The notes under the pieces were generated by a model. It saw only the letters and a list, made by a program, of their open reading frames with translations, did no database searches and was not told the DNA's origin. A stretch of 64,000 nt of DNA from VRUE01 sp963712595 (GTDB lineage Bacteria > Actinomycetota > Thermoleophilia > Solirubrobacterales > 70-9). A program made the position numbers and the translations under genes. Of the stretch, positions 39,307-47,246 are shown one piece after another. The stretch lies in the NCBI GenBank assembly GCA_963712595.1, contig CAVQIM010000006.1, positions 84,998 through 148,997 on the forward strand. The letters run 5' to 3'. The first letter of the stretch is position 1, and every line of letters starts with the position of its first letter.

Positions 39307-39397
39307 GGAGGGTGAAGTCGCGGGGTCGCGACAACTGCTTGATAACCAGGAGTTCGGGCTTCACGGTCCGAATGGGGTTCGAGTCCCCCGCCCTCCG
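39307..39397 (+). tRNA. tRNA-like RNA with Sec/Ser-type architecture (8/4 acceptor-T branch)
   Basis: An 8-bp acceptor GGAGGGTG/CGCCCTCC (one G-T pair), discriminator G at 39397, no CCA. T arm of 4 bp GGGG-TTCGAGT-CCCC. Perfect 6-bp D stem GTCGCG/CGCGAC with a 4-nt loop, as in bacterial tRNA-Sec. Long variable arm TTCGG/CCGAA with extra inner pairs. The anticodon arm is poor: CTG/CAG plus mismatches, with 7-nt loop TTGATAA giving a possible GAU anticodon; alternative foldings exist. Not a standard tRNA-Sec, which needs UCA. The 39195-39569 gap contains this RNA, its promoter, a complementary trailer and a terminator. Expression and charging are unproven. Confidence 0.65.
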
Positions 39398-39512
39398 TCA
39401 ATGGTTTGCTGAAGCGCATCGGTCAGACGAGGTGCAATATCAGGCGGCCTGTGGGTAGTTCCCACTTTCACGACCGGCCTTTGCCGCTCCAGCGAACCGG
39501 CTGATAGCCTTG

Positions 39513-39540
39513 CCTTGGTTATCAAGCGGTTGTCGCAACG
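39513..39540 (+). ncRNA. Trailer segment complementary to the tRNA-like D/anticodon region
   Basis: The reverse complement of this 28-base stretch matches 39325-39350 of the tRNA-like RNA with two substitutions and one extra base. In the same plus-strand transcript the two would pair over about 26 nt, competing with the D and anticodon stems. It runs directly into the terminator at 39538. Confidence 0.6.
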
Positions 39541-39564
39541 GCCCGCCCTGCGGGCCGTTTCTTT
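39538..39564 (+). terminator. Intrinsic terminator of the tRNA-like locus
   Basis: Perfect 9-bp stem ACGGCCCGC / GCGGGCCGT with a CCT loop, followed by TTCTTT on the plus strand. It is one of the few classical T-tailed terminators in the window, and supports a plus-strand transcript of about 260 nt from the promoter at 39269. Confidence 0.8.
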
Positions 39565-39569
39565 GCCCG

Positions 39570-40256
39570 CTACTGCCCCAGCAGCGCTACAGAGTTGTTC
39601 AGCATGTGCAGGAGGATCCCGGGCACGATCGAGCCGGTCTTCTCATAGAGGAGGGCGAGCACGAAGCCGAAGGCGATCAGCGGTGGGATCACCTCGACGC
39701 CGTTGGTGATGTGCAGGGCGCCGAAGACCAAGCCGCTGACCAGCGCCGCGGCGATCCGCGGCAGGCGCTCGCGCAGGCCGCCGAAGAGCATGCCGCGGAA
39801 GCAGACCTCCTCCGAGATCGGCGCCGCAATGACGATCACCAGGATCTGAATCGGCACCGGGCCCAACTTTTCCGCGACGTCCTTCTGGTCGGGTTCGCCG
39901 AAGATCAGCGTGTAGACGATCGCAATCGCCAGGTAGGCGCCGACCGCGGCCAGCATCCAGAGCGCTGCCTTGGGCTTGAAGCGCCTCACCCCCAGGCGCT
40001 GCAGCGCCCCCTTGAACGAGGCGCCCCGTCGCGCCGCGATCAGCATCGGCACCATCAGGAAGCCGAGCTCGGCGGCCAGCTGGCCGAGCGCGGTGGCGGT
40101 GTCGGTCAGGTCGCCATTGGGCTCGCGCCCCGCGAGCGCGGCCGGAATCGCGAAGACGATCCCGGTGGCCAAGGCCAGGGGAACGCCCAACAGGGCGGCA
40201 AGCGGTCCCCAGTTCGAGTACGGAAAGACTCGCTTTGCGGATACCGTGGCGTCCAT
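39570..40256 (-). CDS. CPBP family intramembrane metalloprotease
   Basis: 228 residues, nearly all hydrophobic, with about seven or eight membrane segments. The CPBP (Abi/Rce1) motifs are present: APISEEVCFRGMLFGGLRE (EExxxR), FGALHITNG (His) and ILLHMLNNSVALL (HxxxN). The family includes prenyl-protein proteases, bacteriocin-immunity proteins and MroQ-like peptidases; the target is not assignable. Its ATG (40256-40254) overlaps the ATG of the divergent MscS-like gene in a CATG tetranucleotide. Confidence 0.88.
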   Translation of the reverse strand: MDATVSAKRVFPYSNWGPLAALLGVPLALATGIVFAIPAALAGREPNGDLTDTATALGQLAAELGFLMVPMLIAARRGASFKGALQRLGVRRFKPKAALWMLAAVGAYLAIAIVYTLIFGEPDQKDVAEKLGPVPIQILVIVIAAPISEEVCFRGMLFGGLRERLPRIAAALVSGLVFGALHITNGVEVIPPLIAFGFVLALLYEKTGSIVPGILLHMLNNSVALLGQ

Positions 40257-40671
40257 GACGCCGGCAGTCTCACAGGTCTCTCGCTCGACGAAGACGCGGT
40301 TGCGCTTCCTGCGCCGCCTCGTCCTGCTGGTCATCTTCCTCGTCCTGCTCGCGATCGGGCTCAGCCAGTTCACCGAGCTGAAGCGGCTGGCCACGGGCAT
40401 CCTCGCCTCGACCGCGGTGCTGGCGGCGATCGTCGGCTTCGCCGCCCAGCACACGATCGGCAACATGGTCGCCGGCGTTCAGCTGGCCGTCTCGCAACCG
40501 ATCAAGATCGGCGACCGGATCGAATTCGAAGAGGTCAACGGCCGGGTCACCGACATCACCCTCTCCTACACCTACGTCAACCCCGGCGACGGAACCGCCA
40601 TCGTGATCCCCAACCAGATGCTGGTCGACGGGATCATCCACAACCTCTCGACCGAGGACACGCAGGCCTGA
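40255..40671 (+). CDS. Small MscS-like mechanosensitive channel protein
   Basis: 138 residues. After a basic N-terminus come one membrane helix (LVLLVIFLVLLAIGLSQF) and the MscS pore helix region (ILASTAVLAAIVGFAAQHTIGNMV) continuing into the beta domain (QPIKIGDRIEFEEVNGRVTDI, VVIPNQ-type NQMLVDGII). It lacks most of the C-terminal alpha/beta vestibule of the 286-residue E. coli MscS and has only two helices, so it is a minimal form. It might open under osmotic stress, or modify another channel. Confidence 0.85.
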   Translation: MTPAVSQVSRSTKTRLRFLRRLVLLVIFLVLLAIGLSQFTELKRLATGILASTAVLAAIVGFAAQHTIGNMVAGVQLAVSQPIKIGDRIEFEEVNGRVTDITLSYTYVNPGDGTAIVIPNQMLVDGIIHNLSTEDTQA

Positions 40672-40702
40672 GCCCGGGCCGGGCCGAAGTACCCTTTCTC
40701 CC

Positions 40703-42847
40703 ATGGCGAAGCGCAATCGGCGACGTCAGCGGCGCCGCGGGGGGGTCGGCGGGAAGGTGCTCTTCGTCGGCGCCGGAATCCTCGTCGCGGTCGCCCTGGC
40801 GGGGATCGCGATCGCCTCCTGGGTGCTCGACGTAGCCGCCAAGGCCCCCTCGCTCGCTGCCTGCAAACCGGTCGACCGCGGCGGCAACACGGTGCTCTAC
40901 GCCCGCGACGGCAGCAAGCTGGGCCTGGTCGACTCCGACGAAGCGCGCAAGCCGGTCGCGATCGACCGGGTCCCCCGCACGCTGCGGCTGGCGACGGTCG
41001 CGATCGAGGACCAGCGCTTCTACGAGCACGGCGGCATCGACCCCGAGGGCATCGCCCGGGCGGCGCTGAAGAACCTGGAAGCGGGCGAGACGGTCGAGGG
41101 CGGCTCGACGATCACCCAGCAGCTCGTCCGCCACCTCTGCCTCTCCAACCCCAAGCGCGACCTCGAACGCAAGATCATCGAGGCGAAGCTGGCGCTCGAG
41201 TATGCCGAACGCCACTCGAAGCGGGAAATCCTCGGCCAGTACCTCAACACCGCCTCCTACGGGACGATCGACGGGGCAACCGCGGTCGGGGTGGGGGCCG
41301 CTTCGAAGATCTACTTCTCCAAGCCCGTCTGGAAGCTGAACCTGGTGCAGGCGGCCCTGCTCGCCGGACTGCCTCAGGCTCCCTCGCAGTACAACCCGAT
41401 CCTCAACCCCGGCGCGGCGCGCGAGCGGCGCAACCAGGTGCTGGCGAGGATGGCCCACCTCGGCTATCTCTCTCAAGAGCAGGCCCGAACCGCGGAGGAG
41501 AGCGGCCTCGCCCTAGACGCCTCGAGCTCCTACTTCGAGCACCGCCAGCCCTTCTTCTTCGACTACGTCGAAAAGGAGCTGATCGACCGCTATGGGGTCG
41601 ACACCGTGCGCAAAGGCGGTCTCGAGGTCCACACGACGATCGAGCCGCGGCTGCAGGAAGTGGCGCAGGAAGCGATGGCCTCCGCGCTCCCCTACTCGAC
41701 CGACCCCGCCTCGGCGCTGGTCTCGATCGACCCGAGCAACGGCGAAATCGAGACGATGGCCTCAAGCTCCAACTACGAGGAGAGCCAGTTCAACCTCGCC
41801 GCCCAGGGGCACCGCCAGCCGGGCTCGACCTTCAAGACCTTCGTGCTGACGACGGCGATCAAGCAGGGCATCGACCCCTACTCGACCTACTACACCTCCA
41901 AACCGCTCGATCTCGACCTCCCCAAGTGGGGGCACTGGGAGGTGCACACCGCGGACGAAGGCTATTTGGGCAGGGTCAATCTGCAGCAGGCGACGGTCGC
42001 CTCCGACAACACCGTCTTCGCCCAGCTCGACCTCGACGTCGGCCCGCAGCAGGTCGCCGAAACCGCGCACTCTCTGGGGATCACGAGCCCGCTCGACGGC
42101 CTCCCGGCGGAGGGGATCGGCGGGCTGCGCGTCGGCGTCTCGCCGCTGGAGATGGCCGACGCCTACGCGACCCTGGCGGCGGGGGGAATCCGGCACGACC
42201 CCGTTGCGATCCGCCGGGTCACCTTTCCCGGTGGGCGGGTGGAGCGCCCCGACCGCGAGCCGCCGCGGCGCGTCGTCTCCGAGGCCGTCGCCTACGAGGT
42301 GACGCGGCTGCTGCACGACAACATCACCGAAGGGACCGGCACCGCCGCCTACACCGGCTGCGCCGGACAGGCGGGGAAGACGGGGACGACCGACCGCGAG
42401 ACCGACGCCTGGTTCGCCGGCTACCAGCCGAACCTGGCGACGGTGGTCTGGGTCGGGTATCCGCAGTCAAACGCGATCGAAATGACCAGCGTGCACGGGA
42501 TCACCGTCTTCGGCGGCACCTTCCCAGCCGAAATCTGGCACTCCGTCTACTCCGACGGCGAAGTCCCCTGCGAGGAATTCGAGCAGCCGAAGACGCCGAT
42601 CACCTGGGCTCCCTACTTCGGCCACTACACGGCGGCGACGCCATCCCGGGGTGGCGGTGACAGCGTCTACGACACGGCGGAGAAGGCGACCGAACGGGCT
42701 ATGGAACTGGGCGAAGAAGTGGCCGGCGGCTACAACCCCGATGCCTATGCTCCAGGCGCCGGGCAGGAACCGACTCCCGTCCCCCCGCCGCCTCCGGCCA
42801 CAGAGGTGGGCGGAGGCGTTGGCACCGGCGAAACCGGGGGCAACTAG
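40703..42847 (+). CDS. Class A penicillin-binding protein (PBP1a-type)
   Basis: 714 residues: a very basic cytoplasmic start, one membrane helix, a GT51 glycosyltransferase domain (ATVAIEDQRFYEHGGIDPEG, GGSTITQQLVRHL, KIIEAKLALEYAERHSKREI) and a transpeptidase domain with SxxK in RQPGSTFKTF, SxN in ASDNTVFAQLD and KTGTTDRETDAWFAGY. The tail is Pro/Gly-rich. It polymerises and cross-links peptidoglycan. The mannosyltransferase-like gene follows 33 bases downstream. Confidence 0.95.
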   Translation: MAKRNRRRQRRRGGVGGKVLFVGAGILVAVALAGIAIASWVLDVAAKAPSLAACKPVDRGGNTVLYARDGSKLGLVDSDEARKPVAIDRVPRTLRLATVAIEDQRFYEHGGIDPEGIARAALKNLEAGETVEGGSTITQQLVRHLCLSNPKRDLERKIIEAKLALEYAERHSKREILGQYLNTASYGTIDGATAVGVGAASKIYFSKPVWKLNLVQAALLAGLPQAPSQYNPILNPGAARERRNQVLARMAHLGYLSQEQARTAEESGLALDASSSYFEHRQPFFFDYVEKELIDRYGVDTVRKGGLEVHTTIEPRLQEVAQEAMASALPYSTDPASALVSIDPSNGEIETMASSSNYEESQFNLAAQGHRQPGSTFKTFVLTTAIKQGIDPYSTYYTSKPLDLDLPKWGHWEVHTADEGYLGRVNLQQATVASDNTVFAQLDLDVGPQQVAETAHSLGITSPLDGLPAEGIGGLRVGVSPLEMADAYATLAAGGIRHDPVAIRRVTFPGGRVERPDREPPRRVVSEAVAYEVTRLLHDNITEGTGTAAYTGCAGQAGKTGTTDRETDAWFAGYQPNLATVVWVGYPQSNAIEMTSVHGITVFGGTFPAEIWHSVYSDGEVPCEEFEQPKTPITWAPYFGHYTAATPSRGGGDSVYDTAEKATERAMELGEEVAGGYNPDAYAPGAGQEPTPVPPPPPATEVGGGVGTGETGGN

Positions 42848-42880
42848 CTGAGCATCGCGCCAGGGGCGGCCTACGGCCTC

Positions 42881-43984
42881 ATGTGGGTCGGCTTCGTCGC
42901 CTATCTCGGCGCCCTTGCCTGGGCGCCGCGCCTTGACCGGCGGGTCGTCTGGGGGACGATCGCCGTCCTGGTCGTCGCCTTCGCCTGCCTGCCCCCGCTC
43001 CTCTCCCACGATGTCTACAGCTACGTCGACTACGCGCGCCTCGGCGTCCTCCACGGGCTTGACCCCTATGTGCACCCGCCGGCCTCGGTCCCCCTCGATC
43101 CCGCCTTCGCCCACGTCACCTGGCCCGACACGACGAGCGCCTACGGCCCGCTCTTCACCCTGGCGACGTATCCGCTCGCGGCGCTCCCGGTCGGCGTCGC
43201 CGTCTACGCGCTGAAGGCGGTCTCGGCGGTCTCGGTCCTGGCGATCGCCGTCATCGTCGCCCGCCTTGCCCCGCTCCGCGGCGTCGATCCGCGCCGCGCG
43301 GCCGCCTTCGTGGCCCTCAACCCACTCGTCCTCGTCCACGTAGTAGGCGGCTCCCACAACGATGGCCTGGTGACGCTCCTGGTCATGCTCGGCCTCGCTG
43401 CGACGCTGACGGCTTGCGAGGCCTCGGCTGGCACCTCCCTCATAGCCGCAATAGCCGTCAAGTCTTCAACCGCGATCGTTGCCCCCTTCGCCCTCCTCGC
43501 GGCCAACGGCTGCCGACGGGCCGATTCCCGCCCCTATACGTCCGGTCTTAGGCCCGTCGGCCGGCTGTTGGTCGGGATGGGGCTCGCCGCAGTGCTCATC
43601 GGGATCGCCGCTTATGACTTGTTCGGCTGGGATTGGCTTCACGCGTTTGAGCTGGCCGGCGAGAACCAGGGCCGGACGAGCCATATGAGCATCCCGATCA
43701 CGGTCGCCCGCCTAACCGGCCTCGACCCAGACCCAGTCCGAGCAGCCGCCCTAGCCCTCTACGCCGCCTTCGTCATCTACCTCCTCGCCTGGACCTGGCG
43801 CGGCGGCGACTGGATCCGAGCCACGGCATGGGCAACCGCAGCCCTCCTCCTAGCCACAGCCTGGCTCCTCCCCTGGTACCTCATCTGGCCCCTCCCCCTC
43901 GCAGCCCTATCCCGCGACCGAGCCCTCCAGCTCCTCCTCCTAATGCTGACGGGCTACCAGCTTGGCGGCCGCATCCCGCTATGA
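42881..43984 (+). CDS. GT-C family polyprenol-phosphate-dependent mannosyltransferase-like protein (MptB-like)
   Basis: 367 residues, polytopic (about ten helices). SHDVYSYVDYARLGVLHGLDP carries the acidic first-loop motif of GT-C enzymes, followed by SAYGPLFTLATYPL and GGSHNDGLVTLLVM, a pattern found in actinobacterial MptA/MptB mannosyltransferases that build lipomannan-like glycolipids. The start ATG 42881 leaves a short N-terminus and an upstream CTG cannot be excluded. Placed directly after the PBP, suggesting cell-envelope assembly. Its 3' end faces the convergent flippase-like gene across element A2. Confidence 0.8.
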   Translation: MWVGFVAYLGALAWAPRLDRRVVWGTIAVLVVAFACLPPLLSHDVYSYVDYARLGVLHGLDPYVHPPASVPLDPAFAHVTWPDTTSAYGPLFTLATYPLAALPVGVAVYALKAVSAVSVLAIAVIVARLAPLRGVDPRRAAAFVALNPLVLVHVVGGSHNDGLVTLLVMLGLAATLTACEASAGTSLIAAIAVKSSTAIVAPFALLAANGCRRADSRPYTSGLRPVGRLLVGMGLAAVLIGIAAYDLFGWDWLHAFELAGENQGRTSHMSIPITVARLTGLDPDPVRAAALALYAAFVIYLLAWTWRGGDWIRATAWATAALLLATAWLLPWYLIWPLPLAALSRDRALQLLLLMLTGYQLGGRIPL

Positions 43985-44042
43985 GCCACGGCAGCTGAAT
44001 AAAGCTTCCTCGGTCGGAGCCTCGAAGCAGTAGGCGCTGACA

Positions 44043-44159
44043 GGGAGGGGACGGGCTCCCCTGCGAACGGCTTGTACTTTTTCCGCTGACCGGCTCAGGC
44101 GCCAGCCATCCCCTTGCCTTCGGAAAAAGTTGAGTGAGCAGGGGTGCCCGTCCCCTCCC
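44043..44159 (-). repeat. Palindromic element A2 (family A)
   Basis: 22-bp outer arms with one mismatch, inner stem CTTTTTCCG / CGGAAAAAG, and the conserved internal-loop sequence GAACGGCTTGTA (reverse complement of TACAAGCCGTTC). It is inverted relative to A1 and A3 on the plus strand. It begins 2 bases after the stop of the minus-strand LPG-synthase-like gene, so relative to that gene its orientation is the same as in A1 and A3. Confidence 0.9.
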
Positions 44160-44161
44160 AC

Positions 44162-45235
44162 CTACCCCGCCTGCCCCGCCCCCTCAGAAGCAACCGCCTG
44201 CTGCTCCTCCTCCGACGCATGCAGCACCCCCGTATGAATAGACCACCCCTCGCGCCGCCCCAAGGCCGTGACCGCGCCGACGTAGACCAGTTCGACCACC
44301 GTCAGCACCCCCCGCACGACGATCGCGATCAGCGAGGCAACCGCGAAGCTGCTGCCGGGGACCGCGACCTTCACGGCCCAGGCAAAGGCAGCGTCGCGAA
44401 CGCCGAGGCCAGCCGGCGCAACCAGCGTCACCAGCGCCGCCACGTAGCCGAACGCCTGCGCCGAGCCGATCGCTGGGATGTCGCTGGCGGAGATCGTGCT
44501 GACCGAGCGCGCGACGCAGTAGAGCCCGACGGCGATCACGGCCCAGTTGAGGGTGTAGAAGCCGATCACGGCGATCACGCCGCGCAGCGACATCGCCGCC
44601 GGCAGCGGCTCGCGCCCGAAGGCCCGCAGGACGCGATTTGCCAGCGGGCCGAAGACACGCGGATGCAGGAGGGCAACCAAGAGCGGGATCAGCAACAGCA
44701 CCGCCCAGCGCCAGGGCTGATCCTGCAGGTCGGGGTGGCTGATGATGAAGTAGGCGGCGACGATGACCGCCGAGGTCGCCTGGATCGCCTGTTCGTAGAC
44801 GATGCTGGCGATGGTCAGGCGGCGGGGCACCCCGGCGCGCTCGGAGAGCAGCACCCGGCCGAGGACATAAAGGACGCTGCCGGGCACGTAGCGGGCCAGC
44901 AGCGGCTGGCCCCAGGCGACCTGCGCGCGGCCGGCTCCGAGCCGGTAGCCGAGGAAGCGCAGGATCAAGTCCCAGCCCAGCGCGTTGAGCGCGAAGAAGA
45001 AGGGCAGGATGACGAAGGCCGGGATCAGCCAGAGGACGTGGAAGTGGACGCCCTTGTCCTTGATCTCCGACCACTGGTCGACCACGGTGAGGACGAGAAA
45101 GCCAAAGACGAGGACGGCGATGCCGAGCTGGATCGCGAGCCGGACGCGCTTGCTGCGCGGCGGCCGCGTGCCGAACCGCGCGCCGGCCTCGCCGATGCGA
45201 TGTAGAAGGGGCTGACTGCGCTCCACTGACGCCAC
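44162..45235 (-). CDS. Lysylphosphatidylglycerol synthase-like transmembrane protein (UPF0104)
   Basis: 357 residues, GTG start. About eight membrane helices and the family motif LVTLVAPAGLGVRDAAFAW, the conserved APxGxGxREA-like region of the LPG_synthase_TM family. It lacks the soluble lysyltransferase domain of MprF, so it is a flippase- or glycolipid-transport-type member. It contains ARYVPGSVLYVLGRVLL early on, also typical. Divergent from thiL; palindrome D2 lies between. Confidence 0.88.
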   Translation of the reverse strand: MASVERSQPLLHRIGEAGARFGTRPPRSKRVRLAIQLGIAVLVFGFLVLTVVDQWSEIKDKGVHFHVLWLIPAFVILPFFFALNALGWDLILRFLGYRLGAGRAQVAWGQPLLARYVPGSVLYVLGRVLLSERAGVPRRLTIASIVYEQAIQATSAVIVAAYFIISHPDLQDQPWRWAVLLLIPLLVALLHPRVFGPLANRVLRAFGREPLPAAMSLRGVIAVIGFYTLNWAVIAVGLYCVARSVSTISASDIPAIGSAQAFGYVAALVTLVAPAGLGVRDAAFAWAVKVAVPGSSFAVASLIAIVVRGVLTVVELVYVGAVTALGRREGWSIHTGVLHASEEEQQAVASEGAGQAG

Positions 45236-45255
45236 CTTAGTGACGGCGTGGGCGT

Positions 45256-45298
45256 GAGTTCGTGTTTTGTCTCGCTATACGAGATAAAACGCGAACTC
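45256..45298. repeat. Palindromic element D2 (family D), upstream of thiL
   Basis: 19-nt arms pairing except at two positions, with loop CTATA. It shares GTTTTGTCTCGCTAT and the general arm plan with D1 (14757-14799). It lies between the divergent LPG-synthase-like gene and thiL, 24 bases before the thiL ATG and just upstream of its Shine-Dalgarno region. Confidence 0.8.
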
Positions 45299-45322
45299 GG
45301 CGGAGGAGGGGAGAATGGCGGC

Positions 45323-46309
45323 ATGGGCGAGTTCGAGCTGCTGGCGCGGGTGCGGGAACGGCTGCCGCCAGCCGGAGCGCGGGTGTCGCTCGGGTCCGGC
45401 GACGACGCCGCCGTCACCGTCCCGGGAGGGGCGACCGCCACTTCGGTCGACGCCCTGGTCGAGGGGGTCCACTTCCGGCGCGAGCAGGCCAGCCTGGCGC
45501 AGATCGGCCACAAGGCGCTCGCCACCGCCCTCTCCGACCTGGCGGCGATGGGCGCTGAGGCGGGCGAGGCCTACGTCGTCCTCGGCGTCCCCCCCGACCT
45601 CGACGAGGACGGCTGCATCGAGCTGCTCGACGGCATGGTCGAGCTCGCCGCCGCCACCGGCACCAGCCTGGCCGGCGGCGACGTCAGCCGCGCCGGCGAG
45701 CTGGTCCTGGCGATAACGGTGGTCGGCCACGCCCCCTCCGCGGACTCGCTCGTGGGGCGCGGTGGCGCCCAACCTGGCGATGCCCTGGTCCTGAGTGGAG
45801 AGATCGGCGCCGCGGCGGCGGGGCTTCTCCTGCTCGAGCACCCCGAGCTGGGTGAGACCCTGCCGCCCGAGATCGGCGGGGCGCTGCGAGAGCGCCAGCT
45901 CGTGCCCCAACCGCGCCTTGCCGCGGGGCGCGCTCTGGTCGATGCGGGAGCGACGGCGATGATCGACCTCAGCGACGGGCTCGGCGCAGACGCGGGGCAC
46001 CTGGCCGAGCGCAGCGGCGTCGGACTGCGGATCGAGGCCGGCGAGCTGGCCCTGGCTGACGGCGTCGCCGCGGTCGCCGCAGCGGCCGGACGCGACGCCG
46101 TGGAGCTGGCAAGCGGAGGCGGCGAGGACTACGAGCTGCTGGCTGCGATCCCGACCGAGCGGCTGGAGCAGTCGCGCGCCGCGGTCGCCGCGGCAGAGAG
46201 CGGGTTGAGACTGGCCCGAATCGGCGAGGTCGTCGCCGGCGGAGGGGTCGAGATCAGGCTGCCCGGCGGCCGGCTTCTGGAGTCGGCGGGGTTCGACCAG
46301 TTGGGTTGA
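45323..46309 (+). CDS. thiL: Thiamine-monophosphate kinase
   Basis: 328 residues. Phosphorylates thiamine phosphate to thiamine pyrophosphate with ATP. The AIR-synthase-like fold is recognised by the start MGEFELLARVRERL, SLGSGDDAAVTVPGG, TSVDALVEGVHF, HKALATALSDLAAMGA, SLAGGDVSRAGELVL, MIDLSDGLGADAGHLAERSG and ASGGGEDYELLAA. A strong Shine-Dalgarno (GGAGGAGGGGAG) precedes the ATG. The last 56 bases overlap a small gene on the other strand. Confidence 0.96.
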   Translation: MGEFELLARVRERLPPAGARVSLGSGDDAAVTVPGGATATSVDALVEGVHFRREQASLAQIGHKALATALSDLAAMGAEAGEAYVVLGVPPDLDEDGCIELLDGMVELAAATGTSLAGGDVSRAGELVLAITVVGHAPSADSLVGRGGAQPGDALVLSGEIGAAAAGLLLLEHPELGETLPPEIGGALRERQLVPQPRLAAGRALVDAGATAMIDLSDGLGADAGHLAERSGVGLRIEAGELALADGVAAVAAAAGRDAVELASGGGEDYELLAAIPTERLEQSRAAVAAAESGLRLARIGEVVAGGGVEIRLPGGRLLESAGFDQLG

Positions 46310-46442
46310 AGCTCGCATCGCTGAGCAGCGCACGCACGCTGCGGCGCCGCAGCATCGCATCGGCCACCAGCGCCGGCTCAGGCTTGTAGTGGCCGGACTC
46401 GACCAGGCTCTTCAGCTGTCGTGGTTGCATCCTGCGCCTCAT
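46254..46442 (-). CDS. Small FlgM-like (anti-sigma-28 C-terminal-like) protein
   Basis: 62 residues. The helix LKSLVESGHYKPEPALVADA followed by MLRR resembles the C-terminal helix of FlgM-type anti-sigma factors (typical form: lxxxIxxGxYxvdpexvAxxll), which is also found in small actinobacterial proteins. The tail is Pro/Arg-rich and overlaps the thiL 3' end antisense. Supported by the motif and by the palindrome-containing leader at 46466-46480. No flagellar gene is in the window, so the partner sigma factor is unknown. Confidence 0.5.
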   Translation of the reverse strand: MRRRMQPRQLKSLVESGHYKPEPALVADAMLRRRSVRALLSDASFNPTGRTPPTPEAGRRAA

Positions 46443-46465
46443 ATCGGCTTTCTACCGGAGACCCT

Positions 46466-46480
46466 TAGTACTTGGTACTA
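46466..46480. promoter_or_regulatory. Inverted repeat upstream of the response-regulator operon
   Basis: TAGTAC-TTG-GTACTA, a perfect 6-bp inverted repeat in the 108-base divergent gap between the FlgM-like gene and the response regulator. It is AT-rich against its surroundings; candidate operator for autoregulation. Confidence 0.45.
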
Positions 46481-46550
46481 GCACATCTGTCCATGAGCGC
46501 AAAGTGCTGCCCATGGAAGTTCGGCCATAGGCCGGGATACCCTTCTGTTC

Positions 46551-47245
<695 letters not shown>

Positions 47246-47246
<1 letters not shown>

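Noticed and set aside
39307..39397. Ordinary tRNA-Sec, tRNA-Ser or tRNA-Ile
   Set aside because: There is no UCA anticodon for Sec, no clean Ser anticodon stem, and Ile tRNAs lack a long variable arm; left as tRNA-like.
39400..39541. A second tRNA on the minus strand containing the inverted 26-nt copy
   Set aside because: Outside the matching stretch no acceptor or T arm can be formed, so only the segment itself is reported.
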